64,000 nucleotides of DNA, taken from NCBI RefSeq assembly GCF_031846415.1, contig NZ_JAVRHT010000014.1:26160-90159 (forward strand), in the 5' to 3' direction. A model generated the notes under the pieces. That model did not search any database. It saw only the letters and a program-made list of their open reading frames with translations, and was not told where the DNA came from. Each line of letters starts with the position of its first letter. Position 1 is the first letter of the stretch. Shown piece after piece: positions 33,674-42,562 of this stretch. Source of the DNA: Rubrivirga litoralis. GTDB taxonomy: Bacteria > Bacteroidota > Rhodothermia > Rhodothermales > Rubricoccaceae. Position numbers and translations under genes: made by a program.

Positions 33674-33741
33674 GGCGGGGCGGCGAAGGGCGGGGCGGCG
33701 AAGGGCGGGGCGGCGAAGGGCGGGGCGGCGAAGGGCGGGGG
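33674..33741. repeat. 15-bp tandem array (about 4.5 copies)
   Basis: Units of GGGCGGGGCGGCGAA; each is a GC box plus CGAA. Confidence 0.92.
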
Positions 33742-33830
33742 AAGAACGACGCCCGACAGCACTCCCACCCCGCCCCCGCGTTCACGCCCCGGGGCACCCG
33801 CCCCGCCCCCGAACCTTTTCCCCCCGCCCC

Positions 33831-34988
33831 TTGGCCAGTCTCTACGTCCACGTCCCGTTCTGCTCGCAGCGGTGCGTCTACTGCGACTTCTACTTTGTGA
33901 CCACGCAGCGGGACGAGGACGCGTTCGCGCGGGCGGTCGAGACCGAAGCCGGCATCCTGGGCCGCGAGTTCCGCGACCTGGGGCCGCTCGATACGCTCTA
34001 CCTCGGCGGCGGCACGCCGTCGCTCTTGTCGCCCGAGGCGCTCGCGCGCGTGCTCCAGTCGGCCCACGACCACTTCGACACGTCCGCCCTCGCCGAGGTG
34101 ACGGTCGAGGCCAACCCCGAGGACCTGGGCGGGGCGGGCGGGGCGGCGTGGCTCCGGGCGGCCCGCGACCTCGGCGTGACGCGGCTGTCGCTGGGCGTGC
34201 AGTCGTTCTACGATGACGACCTCGCGTTCATGAACCGCGCCCACGACGCCCAGCAGGCCGAGGCCGGTGTCGAGGCCGCCGTCCGCGAGATCGGCGACGT
34301 GTCGGTCGACCTCATCTTCGGGATCCCCGACCAGCCGTTCGAGCACTGGGGCGCCAACCTGGAGAAGGCGCTGCGCCTGGGCGCCACGCACCTCTCGACG
34401 TACAGCCTGACGGTCGAGGAGAAGACGCCGCTGTTCAAGATGGTCGAGCGGGGCGGGGTCGTCCCCGAGGGCGACGAGGCGCTCCGCGAGCGGTACCTGT
34501 TCACGCGCCGCTACCTCGAAGAGCGCGGGTTCGAGCACTACGAGGTCTCGTCGTTCGCGCGGCCCGGCCACCGGAGCCGCCACAACGAGGGCTACTGGAC
34601 GCACCGGACGACGCTGGCGATCGGGCCGAGCGCGCACTCGTTCTGGCGCGAGACGCGGAGCCGCGCCTGGCGCTGGGCCGACGTCGCCAACCTCGGCCGG
34701 TGGCAGGGGCTGCTGGCCGCCGGCGAGCAGCCGGTCGAGTGGCGCGAGCACGTCGGCCCGGACGAGCTGGCCGACGAGGCCGTGCTCCTCGGGCTCCGCC
34801 GCCTCGTCGACGGCCTCGACCTCGACGCGTTGGCCCGCGACTACGGCGTCGACCTGCTCACCGACAAGGCGGCCGCGCTCGCGGCGCTCGAAGGGGCCGG
34901 GCTCGTCGAGGTCTCGCCCCGGCGAGTCCGCCTCACGCCCGAGGGCGCCGTGCTCGCCGACGCCGTGGCCCTCAAGCTCGTGGGCTAG
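33831..34988 (+). CDS. hemW: radical-SAM heme chaperone HemW (coproporphyrinogen dehydrogenase-like)
   Basis: The protein has 385 aa. The 4Fe-4S/SAM motif is PFCSQRCVYCDFYF (Cys11, Cys15, Cys18). LYLGGGTPSLL, VEANPEDL, RLSLGVQSFYDDDLAFMNRAH, DLIFGIPDQ and HNEGYWTH are HemW/HemN-class features. HemW transfers heme in respiratory-chain maturation and lacks the extra motifs of true HemN. The TTG at 33831 puts YVHVPFC six residues from the start, as in relatives; no ATG or GTG fits. Confidence 0.93.
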   Translation: MASLYVHVPFCSQRCVYCDFYFVTTQRDEDAFARAVETEAGILGREFRDLGPLDTLYLGGGTPSLLSPEALARVLQSAHDHFDTSALAEVTVEANPEDLGGAGGAAWLRAARDLGVTRLSLGVQSFYDDDLAFMNRAHDAQQAEAGVEAAVREIGDVSVDLIFGIPDQPFEHWGANLEKALRLGATHLSTYSLTVEEKTPLFKMVERGGVVPEGDEALRERYLFTRRYLEERGFEHYEVSSFARPGHRSRHNEGYWTHRTTLAIGPSAHSFWRETRSRAWRWADVANLGRWQGLLAAGEQPVEWREHVGPDELADEAVLLGLRRLVDGLDLDALARDYGVDLLTDKAAALAALEGAGLVEVSPRRVRLTPEGAVLADAVALKLVG

Positions 34989-35015
34989 TTTGCCCGCCCC
35001 CCACATCCGAGACAC

Positions 35016-35522
35016 ATGCGCCGATCCGCTACCCTGACGGCCCTCGCCGCGCTCGCGGTGGCCGCCCCGCTCGCCGGGTGCGCCCAGGACGACGAACCCA
35101 CCGCCCCGCCCGTCGCGCGCCCGTCGATCCCGTTCGAGGTCGAGGGCCGGCTCAGCTTCGTGCGCGGCGCCGACACGCTGCGCACGATCGACGTCGAGAT
35201 CGCCGACACCGACTCGACGCGCCAGCGCGGCCTCATGGAGCGGACCGAGATCCCGCCCGAGACGGGCATGCTGTTCGTGTTTCCCGGAGCGCAGCAGCAG
35301 GCGTTCTACATGGCCAACACGCCGCGCTCGCTCGACATCCAGTTTTACGGGCCGGACTCGACGCTCCTCAACATCGCCCACGGCACGACGCCGTACTCGA
35401 CCGACAACGTGCTCTCCGACGGGGCCGCCCAGTTTGTCGTCGAGGTCCCCGCCGGGTACAGCCGCCGGCTCGGGCTCGTCGAGGGCGACCGGATCACGTG
35501 GTCGGCGGGCGGGGCGGAGTAG
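35016..35522 (+). CDS. DUF192 lipoprotein
   Basis: The protein has 168 aa. The lipobox ends APLAGC (Cys22). The DUF192 core is seen in IADTDSTRQRGLMERTEIPP, GMLFVFPGAQQQAFYMANT and SLDIQFYGPDSTLLNIAHGT, ending in VVEVPAGYSRRLGLVEGDRI. Family members are small secreted beta proteins of unknown role. It is 27 bp after hemW, so probably in the same transcript; a strong terminator follows at 35659. Confidence 0.88.
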   Translation: MRRSATLTALAALAVAAPLAGCAQDDEPTAPPVARPSIPFEVEGRLSFVRGADTLRTIDVEIADTDSTRQRGLMERTEIPPETGMLFVFPGAQQQAFYMANTPRSLDIQFYGPDSTLLNIAHGTTPYSTDNVLSDGAAQFVVEVPAGYSRRLGLVEGDRITWSAGGAE

Positions 35523-35658
35523 GCGCTCGCCCCGGCGCGGCGGGAGCCTCCTGCGTCGTCGTGAAGACGCTCGCAAACCGCCTGCCGCCGGCAACGCGTC
35601 CGCGCCCGCGCCGTTGGGGGGCCACGACGCGAACGTGCCGTCCCACGTGGACCGTCTG

Positions 35659-35697
35659 AGCCCGCAGGCCCCGTAAGGCCTGCGGGCTCCCCTTTTA
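35659..35697 (+). terminator. rho-independent terminator
   Basis: A 12-bp perfect stem (AGCCCGCAGGCC with its complement, 6-nt loop CCGTAA) is followed by CCCCTTTT. It ends the hemW-DUF192 unit. Confidence 0.85.
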
Positions 35698-35711
35698 TCA
35701 CCGCCCCGCCC

Positions 35712-36248
35712 GTGCCGCTCCCCGACCCGCTCCCCGCCCGCTCCACGGCGACCCTCGACGCCCGCGTCCGCGCCCGAATCGTCCACGACCTCCTCGACGG
35801 GGGGCACCACCTCCTCGACGCCCCCGACAGCGGCGCCCTCACCGTCCGCGTGACGGTCGACCGCGAGGCCGGAACGCTCCGGCTCGACACCTTCCCAGAG
35901 ATCGAGGACGAGGTCGAGACGGCCATCGGGTCGGTCCGCGCCGTCGTGACCGTCGAGGGCCAGCCCGAGGGCCGCTACGACGACGACACCGGCCACATCG
36001 AGATCGACGTCCCGCTCCACCTCGACGTCAAGAGCCTCCTGGCTCGGGACTCCAACGCCGTCATCACGCTCGGGAGCCGGGGCGACGTCGACGAGCCCGG
36101 CCTCTCCGGCACCGGCGACCCGTTCGACGCGGGCGACACGGCCGTGCGCCTCGTTGGGCAGGGGACGTTTGAGGGTGGGAGCCTCGACGGGGCCGCGCTG
36201 TGGCTCGTCCTGGAGGGGACGGTCGCGGACGTCAGCGAGGCTGAGTAG
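35712..36248 (+). CDS. hypothetical protein
   Basis: The protein has 178 aa, is acidic and has no signal or membrane segment. It contains beta-prone stretches (ALTVRVTVDREAGTLRLDTF; HIEIDVPLHLDVKSLL). I recognise no family. The GTG start follows CCGCCCCGCCC, the usual leader here, and codon use is like the neighbours. It sits after a terminator and converges on sufA. Confidence 0.6.
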   Translation: MPLPDPLPARSTATLDARVRARIVHDLLDGGHHLLDAPDSGALTVRVTVDREAGTLRLDTFPEIEDEVETAIGSVRAVVTVEGQPEGRYDDDTGHIEIDVPLHLDVKSLLARDSNAVITLGSRGDVDEPGLSGTGDPFDAGDTAVRLVGQGTFEGGSLDGAALWLVLEGTVADVSEAE

Positions 36249-36305
36249 CTCCACCCGCAGGCACTCGGGGCGGGGTGGCCGCCCCGCCCCTCCACCCCGC
36301 CCGTG

Positions 36306-36674
36306 CTACAGGCTGAACGACTCGCCGCAGGCGCACGTCCGCGTGGCCTGCGGGTTGTCGAAGTGGAAGCCCTTGCCCTCCAGCCCGTCCGTAAAGTCGA
36401 GCGTTGTGCCCTCGACGTAGAGCCGGCTCTTGAGGTCGAGCGCGACGCGGAACCCCTCCAGGTCGACGACCTCGTCGTCCGGGTTGAGCGCGGTGTCCCA
36501 GCCCAGGTCGTAGGTCAGCCCCGAGCACCCGCCGGCGACGACGGCCACGCGGAGCCACGCGGCCCCCAGGTCTACGCCCTCGCGGGCGGCGACGGCGGCG
36601 AGCCGGTGACGGGCGCGCTCGGTGATTCCGAAGGGGGGCGCTTCCAGAGCAGAGTGGGAGGAGGTCTCAGTCAT
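36306..36674 (-). CDS. sufA: A-type Fe-S carrier (SufA/IscA/ErpA)
   Basis: The protein has 122 aa. The three conserved cysteines are present: Cys50 in VVAGGCSGLTYDL, and Cys114 and Cys116 in TCACGESFSL at the C-terminus. A-type proteins pass Fe-S clusters from the SufBCD scaffold to targets. It is transcribed away from sufBCD, sharing a 275-bp spacer with a perfect palindrome. The ATG at 36672-36674 is chosen; an in-frame GTG 36 bp upstream is less likely. Confidence 0.92.
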   Translation of the reverse strand: MTETSSHSALEAPPFGITERARHRLAAVAAREGVDLGAAWLRVAVVAGGCSGLTYDLGWDTALNPDDEVVDLEGFRVALDLKSRLYVEGTTLDFTDGLEGKGFHFDNPQATRTCACGESFSL

Positions 36675-36740
36675 TGCGGTCGAGTCCAGCGGGCGGGGCG
36701 GGTGTGACACGTGCGCTTGGGGGGAAGTTCACCCCCTGAG

Positions 36741-36758
36741 GGGCCGTCTAGACGGCCC
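36741..36758. promoter_or_regulatory. 18-bp palindrome between sufA and sufB (possible operator)
   Basis: GGGCCGTCTAGACGGCCC is a perfect palindrome 67 bp before sufA and 192 bp before sufB. Its place in a divergent promoter region and its difference from the GC-box repeats suggest a dimeric regulator site. No regulator gene is adjacent. Confidence 0.5.
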
Positions 36759-36949
36759 GGCCATACCATGTATTACCCGTCCCGGGTTTGTCTCTGGCAG
36801 CCCCGGGAGACGAGCCTGAGGGACAGCCTTGGCGGGCGGGGCGGGGCGGCCCGTTTTGCTGCCGCCACCGGCCCCTCGGTTCGCCCGCTCTTCGGGGAAC
36901 TGCCCCCACCCCGCCCGGTTCGCCCTACACACCCTTAAGAGACCCTCCG

Positions 36950-38413
36950 ATGAGCACCTACACCGAGCACGATTTCTTCGAGGACGTCGCCGAGCAGGGC
37001 TACAAATACGGGTTCGTGACGGACGTCGAGACGGAGAAGGCGCCGAAGGGCCTGAGCGAAGACACGGTCCGCTACATCTCGGCCAAGAAGGAGGAGCCCG
37101 AGTGGCTCCTGGAGTACCGCCTCAAGGCGCTCCGGCACTTTTTCAAGCTGCTCGCCGAGCAGAAGACGCCAGTCTGGGCGCACCTCAACGTCCCAGAGAT
37201 CGACTACCAGAACGCGTATTACTACGCGGCGCCGGGCAAGAAGGCCCGCTACGACTCACTCGACGACGTGCCGCCCGAGGTGCTCGCCGACTTCGAGAAG
37301 CTGGGCATCCCGCTCGGCGAGCAGGCGCGGCTGGCCGGCGTGGCCGTCGACGCGGTCATGGACTCGGTCTCGGTCGCGACGACGTTCAAGGAGGAGCTGG
37401 CCAAGGAGGGCATCATCTTTTGCTCGTTTAGCGAGGCCGTCCAGAACCACCCCGACCTCGTCCGCGAGAACATGGGGTCGGTGGTCCCCTACACGGACAA
37501 CCTGTACGCGGCGCTCAACTCGGCCGTGTTCTCGGACGGCTCCTTCTGCTACATCCCGAAGGGCGTCCGCTGCCCGATGGAGCTGAGCACGTACTTCCGC
37601 ATCAACGAGGCCAACACGGGCCAGTTCGAGCGGACGCTGATTATCTGCGAGGACGACGGATACGTCTCCTACATGGAAGGCTGCACGGCGCCGATGCGTG
37701 AGGAGTACCAGCTCCACGCGGCGATCGTGGAGATCGTAGCTCATGACAACGCCGAGGTCAAGTACTCGACGATCCAGAACTGGTACCCGGGCTCGGCCGA
37801 CGGCAAGGGCGGGGTGTACAACTTCGTAACCAAGCGCGCGCTCTGCGCCGGCCGCAACTCGAAGGTGACGTGGACGCAGCTCGAAACGGGCAGCGCCATC
37901 ACCTGGAAGTACCCGTCGTGCATCCTCAAGGGCGACGGCTCCGTCGGCGAGTTCTACTCGGTCGCCTTTACGAAGGACTACCAGCAGGCCGACACGGGGA
38001 CCAAGATGATCCACCTGGGCAAGAACACCCGGTCGACGATCATCTCGAAGGGCATCTCAGCGGGCCAGTCCAACAACTCGTACCGCGGGCTCGTCCGCGT
38101 GAACCCGAAGGCCGAGGGCGCCCGCAACTTTTCGCAGTGCGACTCGCTCCTCATCGGCGACCAGTGCGGGGCGCACACGTTCCCGTACATCGAGATCAAG
38201 AACGAGACGGCCCAGGTCGAGCACGAGGCGACGACCTCGAAGGTCGGCGAAGACCAGCTGTTCTACTGCCAGGCCCGCGGCATCTCGGAGCAGGACGCGC
38301 TCAACCTCATCGTCAACGGCTACGCCAAGGAGATCCTCGCCAAGCTCCCGATGGAGTTTGCCGTCGAGGCCCAGAAGCTCCTGAGCGTCCAGCTCGAAGG
38401 CAGCGTGGGGTAA
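36950..38413 (+). CDS. sufB: Fe-S cluster assembly scaffold SufB
   Basis: The protein has 487 aa. SufB forms the SufBC2D complex on which Fe-S clusters are built. Conserved parts are visible: KYGFVTDVETEKAPKGLSED, YYYAAPGKKARYDSLDDVPP, SYFRINEANTGQFERTLII-type core (here STYFRINEANTGQFERTLI), EGCTAPMREEYQLHAA, NWYPGSADGKGGVYNFVTKR and the C-terminal RGISEQDALNLIVNGYAKEI. Active-site cysteines occur in the central beta-helix. It is first in the sufB-C-D-T series. Confidence 0.98.
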   Translation: MSTYTEHDFFEDVAEQGYKYGFVTDVETEKAPKGLSEDTVRYISAKKEEPEWLLEYRLKALRHFFKLLAEQKTPVWAHLNVPEIDYQNAYYYAAPGKKARYDSLDDVPPEVLADFEKLGIPLGEQARLAGVAVDAVMDSVSVATTFKEELAKEGIIFCSFSEAVQNHPDLVRENMGSVVPYTDNLYAALNSAVFSDGSFCYIPKGVRCPMELSTYFRINEANTGQFERTLIICEDDGYVSYMEGCTAPMREEYQLHAAIVEIVAHDNAEVKYSTIQNWYPGSADGKGGVYNFVTKRALCAGRNSKVTWTQLETGSAITWKYPSCILKGDGSVGEFYSVAFTKDYQQADTGTKMIHLGKNTRSTIISKGISAGQSNNSYRGLVRVNPKAEGARNFSQCDSLLIGDQCGAHTFPYIEIKNETAQVEHEATTSKVGEDQLFYCQARGISEQDALNLIVNGYAKEILAKLPMEFAVEAQKLLSVQLEGSVG

Positions 38414-38504
38414 AGGGGCAAGGGCGAAGGGGCAGAAAGCCCCCGCCCCGCCCCCGGACCACCCCGCCCCTTGCTTCCTCCCCCCTTTTCTCTTCCCTGC
38501 ATTC
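38414..38504. repeat. sufB-sufC spacer with 7-nt units
   Basis: AGGGGCA, AGGGCGA, AGGGGCA start at the stop codon. C/T-rich units including GCCCCTTGC (about 38467-38475) precede the sufC ATG, with a GC-box core between. Confidence 0.6.
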
Positions 38505-39267
<763 letters not shown>

Positions 39268-39269
<2 letters not shown>

Positions 39270-39371
39270 GGTTGTGGGGTCTGGAGGTTCAGGGGTCGGG
39301 GTTGAAGCCCCGCCCTGCCTCACCCCGCCCTGCACCGTCGACCCCTGAACCACACAACCCTGAACCCACCG
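39268..39371. repeat. sufC-sufD spacer, nested inverted repeats
   Basis: The outer arms AGGGTTGTG (39268-39276) and CACAACCCT (39353-39361) and the inner arms GGTTCAGGGGTC (39286-39297) and GACCCCTGAACC (39340-39351) are exactly complementary. Both sides are degenerate 7-mers. The first arm starts inside the sufC stop. Confidence 0.85.
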
Positions 39372-40673
39372 ATGTCCGCCCCGCCCCTCGTTCACCGCGC
39401 GCTCGAAGCGCTCGACCGCGCCTTTACCGGTGACGGCGCGCCGGCCCCGTTCCCCGAGCTCCGTACGAAGGCGCGGGACGCGTTCAACGGACTCGGCCTG
39501 CCGTCGACGCGCGACGAAGCGTGGAAGTACACCGACCTCCGCCCCGCCCTCAAGGCGGACTACCACCTCGCGGAGCCTGCCACGATCACCGAGACCGACC
39601 TCGACGGCACGGCGATCGACGGGCTGGACGCGGCCCGCGTCGTGCTCGTCAACGGGCATCTCGACCGCGACCTGTCGGACCTCTCGGGGCTCCCGGACCG
39701 CGTGACGGTCGGCAGCCTTCGCGACGCCACGCGCGAGGGCGGGGCGGTGGTCCAGGACTACTTCGGGACCGTCGCGGACACCGAGCGGAGCGCGTTCGCG
39801 GCGCTCAACGCGTCGTTCGACCTGGACGGCCTGTTCCTCCACGTCCCGCGCAGCGTGGCCGTCGAGCGGCCGATCCACGTGGTCCACGTCGTGACCGGCG
39901 ACCGGCCGACGTTCGTCCAGACGCGGCACCTGTTCGTGGTCGAGGAGAACGCGCAGGCGACGGTCATCGAGACGTACCACGAGCGGGGCGGCGACGCCGA
40001 GACCTTCCGCAACGACCTGACCGAGATCTTCGCCGGGCCGAACGCGAACGTCGAGCACGTCCGCGTGCAGGACGAGGGCGGGGCGGCGACCGGCGTCTCG
40101 CTCGTCCACGTCCAGCAAGAGCGGGGGTCGGACGTCTCGACTCTCGCCTTCACGTTCTCGGCGGGGACGGTCCGCAACGACACGACGATGGTCCCGGCCG
40201 GCGAGGGCTGCCAGTCCACGCTCGGAGGGCTCTACATCTGCACCGAGGCCCAGCACGTCGACACGCACACGCTCGTCGACCACGTGGCGCCGGGGTGCCA
40301 GTCGAACGAGCTGTTCAAGGGGATCATCTACGACGAGGGCACGGGCGTCTTCAACGGGAAGGTGTTCGTGCACCGCGAGGGGCAGCAGACGAACGCCTAC
40401 CAGCAGAGTCAGGGCGTGGTCCTGAGCCCGAAGGCGCGGCACTACTCGAAGCCCGAGCTGGAGATCTACGCCGACGACGTCAAGTGCTCGCACGGCTCGA
40501 CGACGGGCGCCATCGAGGCCGAGCACGTGTTCTACCTCCGCAGCCGCGGCGTGTCCGAGGCCGACGCCCGCGCCATGCTCCTCTACGCCTTCGCCCACGA
40601 CGTGGTCGAGATGGTGCGGTCCGAGCCGCTCCGCGACTACCTCGACGCCCGCATCGCCGAGCGGCTGAAGTGA
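39372..40673 (+). CDS. sufD: Fe-S cluster assembly protein SufD
   Basis: The protein has 433 aa. It shows the SufB/D beta-helix core: EAWKYTDLRP near the N-terminus, VPRSVAVERPIHVVHVVTGD, GLYICTEAQHVDTHTLVDHV, SNELFKGIIYDEGTGVFNGK, QQSQGVVLSPKARHYSKPEL, and VKCSHGSTTGAIEAEHVFYL with the conserved Cys-Ser-His-Gly, then RSRGVSEADARAMLLYAFA. SufD partners SufB and SufC in the scaffold. Confidence 0.97.
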   Translation: MSAPPLVHRALEALDRAFTGDGAPAPFPELRTKARDAFNGLGLPSTRDEAWKYTDLRPALKADYHLAEPATITETDLDGTAIDGLDAARVVLVNGHLDRDLSDLSGLPDRVTVGSLRDATREGGAVVQDYFGTVADTERSAFAALNASFDLDGLFLHVPRSVAVERPIHVVHVVTGDRPTFVQTRHLFVVEENAQATVIETYHERGGDAETFRNDLTEIFAGPNANVEHVRVQDEGGAATGVSLVHVQQERGSDVSTLAFTFSAGTVRNDTTMVPAGEGCQSTLGGLYICTEAQHVDTHTLVDHVAPGCQSNELFKGIIYDEGTGVFNGKVFVHREGQQTNAYQQSQGVVLSPKARHYSKPELEIYADDVKCSHGSTTGAIEAEHVFYLRSRGVSEADARAMLLYAFAHDVVEMVRSEPLRDYLDARIAERLK

Positions 40674-40751
40674 CCGGGTTCTGGGTTGAGGGGTTCAGGG
40701 TTTAGAGCCGGAGACCCTCCCAACCCTGAACTCACCAACCCCGAACCTCCC
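40674..40751. repeat. sufD-sufT spacer, GGGTTNN heptads and inverted repeat
   Basis: GGGTTCT, GGGTTGA, GGGGTTCA and GGGTTTA follow the sufD stop. GTTCAGGGTT (40693-40702) is complementary to AACCCTGAAC (40722-40731). C-rich 7-mers run to the sufT ATG. Confidence 0.85.
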
Positions 40752-41108
40752 ATGACGCGCGACTTCCTTATCGACGGCCGCGAGGCGGACGACTTCTCCG
40801 AGCTGGAGGAGGGCATCGCCCAGGTGATGAAGACGATCTACGATCCGGAGATCCCGGTGCCGATCTGGGACCTCGGGCTCATCTACGGCTGGGAGATCGC
40901 CGACGGCGCCGACGGCAAGGACGTGACGGTGCGGATGACGCTGACGGCCCCCAACTGCCCGGCCGCCGAGACGCTACCGGCCGAGGTCGAGCAAGGCGTG
41001 AACGCCCTGGAGGGTGTCGGACGGGCGGCCATCGACCTCGTGTTCGTGCCGTCGTACTCGATGGAGATGCTGAGCGAGGAGGCCCGCCTCACGCTGGGCT
41101 TGATGTGA
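40752..41108 (+). CDS. sufT: SufT/MIP18-family (DUF59) Fe-S maturation factor
   Basis: The protein has 118 aa. The DUF59 pattern is clear: AQVMKTIYDPEIPVPIWDLG, LIYGWEI, VRMTLTAPNCPAAETLP (with the single conserved Cys) and VFVPSYSMEMLSEEARLTLG. Members help mature Fe-S proteins. Its place directly after sufD supports that role; no cysteine desulfurase (sufS) or sufE/U is in the window. Confidence 0.93.
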   Translation: MTRDFLIDGREADDFSELEEGIAQVMKTIYDPEIPVPIWDLGLIYGWEIADGADGKDVTVRMTLTAPNCPAAETLPAEVEQGVNALEGVGRAAIDLVFVPSYSMEMLSEEARLTLGLM

Positions 41109-41358
41109 GGGCAGGCCGCCCCGCCCGACGACGTGCGGGAGCGTGGCGGCGGCTGACGTGAAGGGCGGCGAGCGCGGTCAGTCGTACCCGTGGACGGGTC
41201 GAATCGTCAGCACCCCGGCCTGGGCGGCGGAACAGGGCGCGCGGGCGGGGCGGGCGCGTTCCGCGGCGGCGGGCTGTACGGCCACCCCGCCCGGTGGTAT
41301 ACGGTGTGGAACGGGGGGCGCCGTTGTCGGGCGTGGACCTTTCTCCCTCTCTCCCCCT

Positions 41359-41775
41359 ATGTCTCTCTCCCCCACCCCGCTCGAATCGGCCGCCCGGCAG
41401 GCCGAGCGGGCGCTCCGAAAGCCGAGCACCGCCGTCTGGCTCCGGGGCGTCAGCGTCCGAACGGCGCGCCTCGACGAGGCGCTCGCGTTCTACGTCCAGA
41501 CGCTCGGGCTCACGCTCGGCGGCGTCGACGCCCACCCGCTCACGGCGCGCGCGCGCGCGCACCTTCTCGACGCCGAGGGCCGCCGCGTGCTCGACCTCGT
41601 GGAGACGGACGGCGACCGCCGCGGCCCTGACGAGATCGCGTTCGGCGTGCCGCGCCGCGTGTTCGCGCTCGTCCTCTCCCGGCTCGACCTCCAGGGCGCC
41701 GACTACGCCGACGTGGGCGGGGCGCTCTACGTCGCGGACCCGGACGGCACGACGCTCCGCGTCGAGGCGCTCTAG
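41359..41775 (+). CDS. VOC (glyoxalase/bleomycin resistance) superfamily protein
   Basis: The protein has 138 aa. The single VOC module shows VSVRTARLDEALAFYVQTLG near residue 30, a DEIAFGVPRRVFALVLSRL middle, and ALYVADPDGTTLRVEAL at the C-terminus. VOC proteins use paired beta-alpha-beta units around a metal; the N-terminal metal His is not obvious here. The substrate is unknown. The ATG at 41359 follows a CT-rich leader; the frame upstream is low complexity. The 250-bp gap before it shows no gene. Confidence 0.78.
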   Translation: MSLSPTPLESAARQAERALRKPSTAVWLRGVSVRTARLDEALAFYVQTLGLTLGGVDAHPLTARARAHLLDAEGRRVLDLVETDGDRRGPDEIAFGVPRRVFALVLSRLDLQGADYADVGGALYVADPDGTTLRVEAL

Positions 41776-41865
41776 CCCCACGCTCAGGCGGCCGCCCCGC
41801 CCGTACGAGCGGGCGGCTACCACCGCCCCGCCCGGCGCCGAGCGGGGCGGCCGGGCGATCGGCCC

Positions 41866-42531
41866 CTACTCGTCACGGACGCGGACGTCGTCGGACAACT
41901 CGTCGGTATCGTCGGGGCGGAGGGCGACGCCGCGCCGGTGGAGGAGGTCGCCGCACCGGCCGACGGCCTCGACGATCCCGCCCGCGAGGTCGCCGCGGAC
42001 GACGCCGCCGCGGAGGAGCCCCACCACCTCGTCCCACTCGCCCGCCTCCACCTTCGCGTTGATGCCGGCGTCGCCGACGACCTCGATCCGGCGCTCGAAG
42101 AGCGACACGAACAGCAAGATCCCCGTCCGGTCGCGCGTGTCGAACACCTCCTCGTCGACGAACGCGAGGGCCGCCCGGCGGTGAACGGCTTCGTCCAGGA
42201 GCGCCCCGCCCGCGAGGCGGCGGCGGAGCGGGGCGACCGTCGCGCCCAACGCGGCGCCCAGGACGCCGCCGAGCGCCACCGCGAGGGCCATCCCCCACGC
42301 CGAGTAGAGCCAGCCCATCCCCCACCCCGCGTACACCTGGGCCACGGCGAGCGCGACGACGGCCGCCAGGAGCGCGCCCGCGCTCGCCCCGCGCCAGACG
42401 GCCACCGGGTAGGACCCGCTCGTGCGGACCACGTAGGGCACGATCTCCCCCGCCGTTCGCGTCTCGGCCTCGGCGACGGCCTCGCGGATGCGGTCGCGGT
42501 CGGCGTCGGAAAAGAGCGGGGCGTCGGCCAT
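41866..42531 (-). CDS. TPM-domain membrane protein
   Basis: The protein has 221 aa. An N-terminal TPM-like start (FSDADRDRIREAVAEAETRT; AGEIVPYVVRTSGSYPVA) leads into two membrane helices (about 50-100). A C-terminal half follows with HRRAALAFVDEEVFDTRDRT, ILLFVSLFERRIEVVGDAGI and GVVRGDLAGGIVEAVGRCG. TPM/YgcG proteins are linked to membrane-protein quality control and phosphatase activity in some organisms; the function here is unknown. Confidence 0.8.
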   Translation of the reverse strand: MADAPLFSDADRDRIREAVAEAETRTAGEIVPYVVRTSGSYPVAVWRGASAGALLAAVVALAVAQVYAGWGMGWLYSAWGMALAVALGGVLGAALGATVAPLRRRLAGGALLDEAVHRRAALAFVDEEVFDTRDRTGILLFVSLFERRIEVVGDAGINAKVEAGEWDEVVGLLRGGVVRGDLAGGIVEAVGRCGDLLHRRGVALRPDDTDELSDDVRVRDE

Positions 42532-42554
42532 AGGAGCGAAAAGGCGGGGGCGCC

Positions 42555-42562
42555 GCAACCTA
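42555..42562 (-). promoter_or_regulatory. putative -7 element for TPM gene
   Basis: TAGGTTGC on the minus strand, 23 bp before the ATG, overlapping the upstream lipoprotein's stop. Confidence 0.35.

Larger units (their letters stand above)
33425..33830. other. divergent repeat-rich spacer, TPR gene / hemW
   Basis: No gene in these 406 bp. They hold a 13-bp tandem array, a GCATGC palindrome (copy B) and a 15-bp tandem array. Confidence 0.75.

Noticed and set aside
33425..33830. Possible CRISPR array, because of regular short repeats
   Set aside because: The units are tandem with no unique spacers of constant length, and no cas genes are present.
35523..35658. Possible small gene or RNA between the DUF192 gene and its terminator
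   Set aside because: Short open frames have no start with family support, and no conserved RNA motif is visible.
30639..36254. A very long minus-strand open frame of over 1800 codons
   Set aside because: It only looks open because stop codons are rare at this GC content. Its middle covers hemW and other plus-strand genes in a meaningless Arg/Gly/Pro-rich frame. Only the end, the M16 peptidase from 31892, has family motifs.
36675..36949. Riboswitch or Fe-S leader RNA before sufB
   Set aside because: Only the palindrome stands out; I cannot see a known riboswitch core.
41109..41358. A longer N-terminus for the VOC protein
   Set aside because: The frame is open from 41143, but the extra 72 codons are low complexity with no VOC features.
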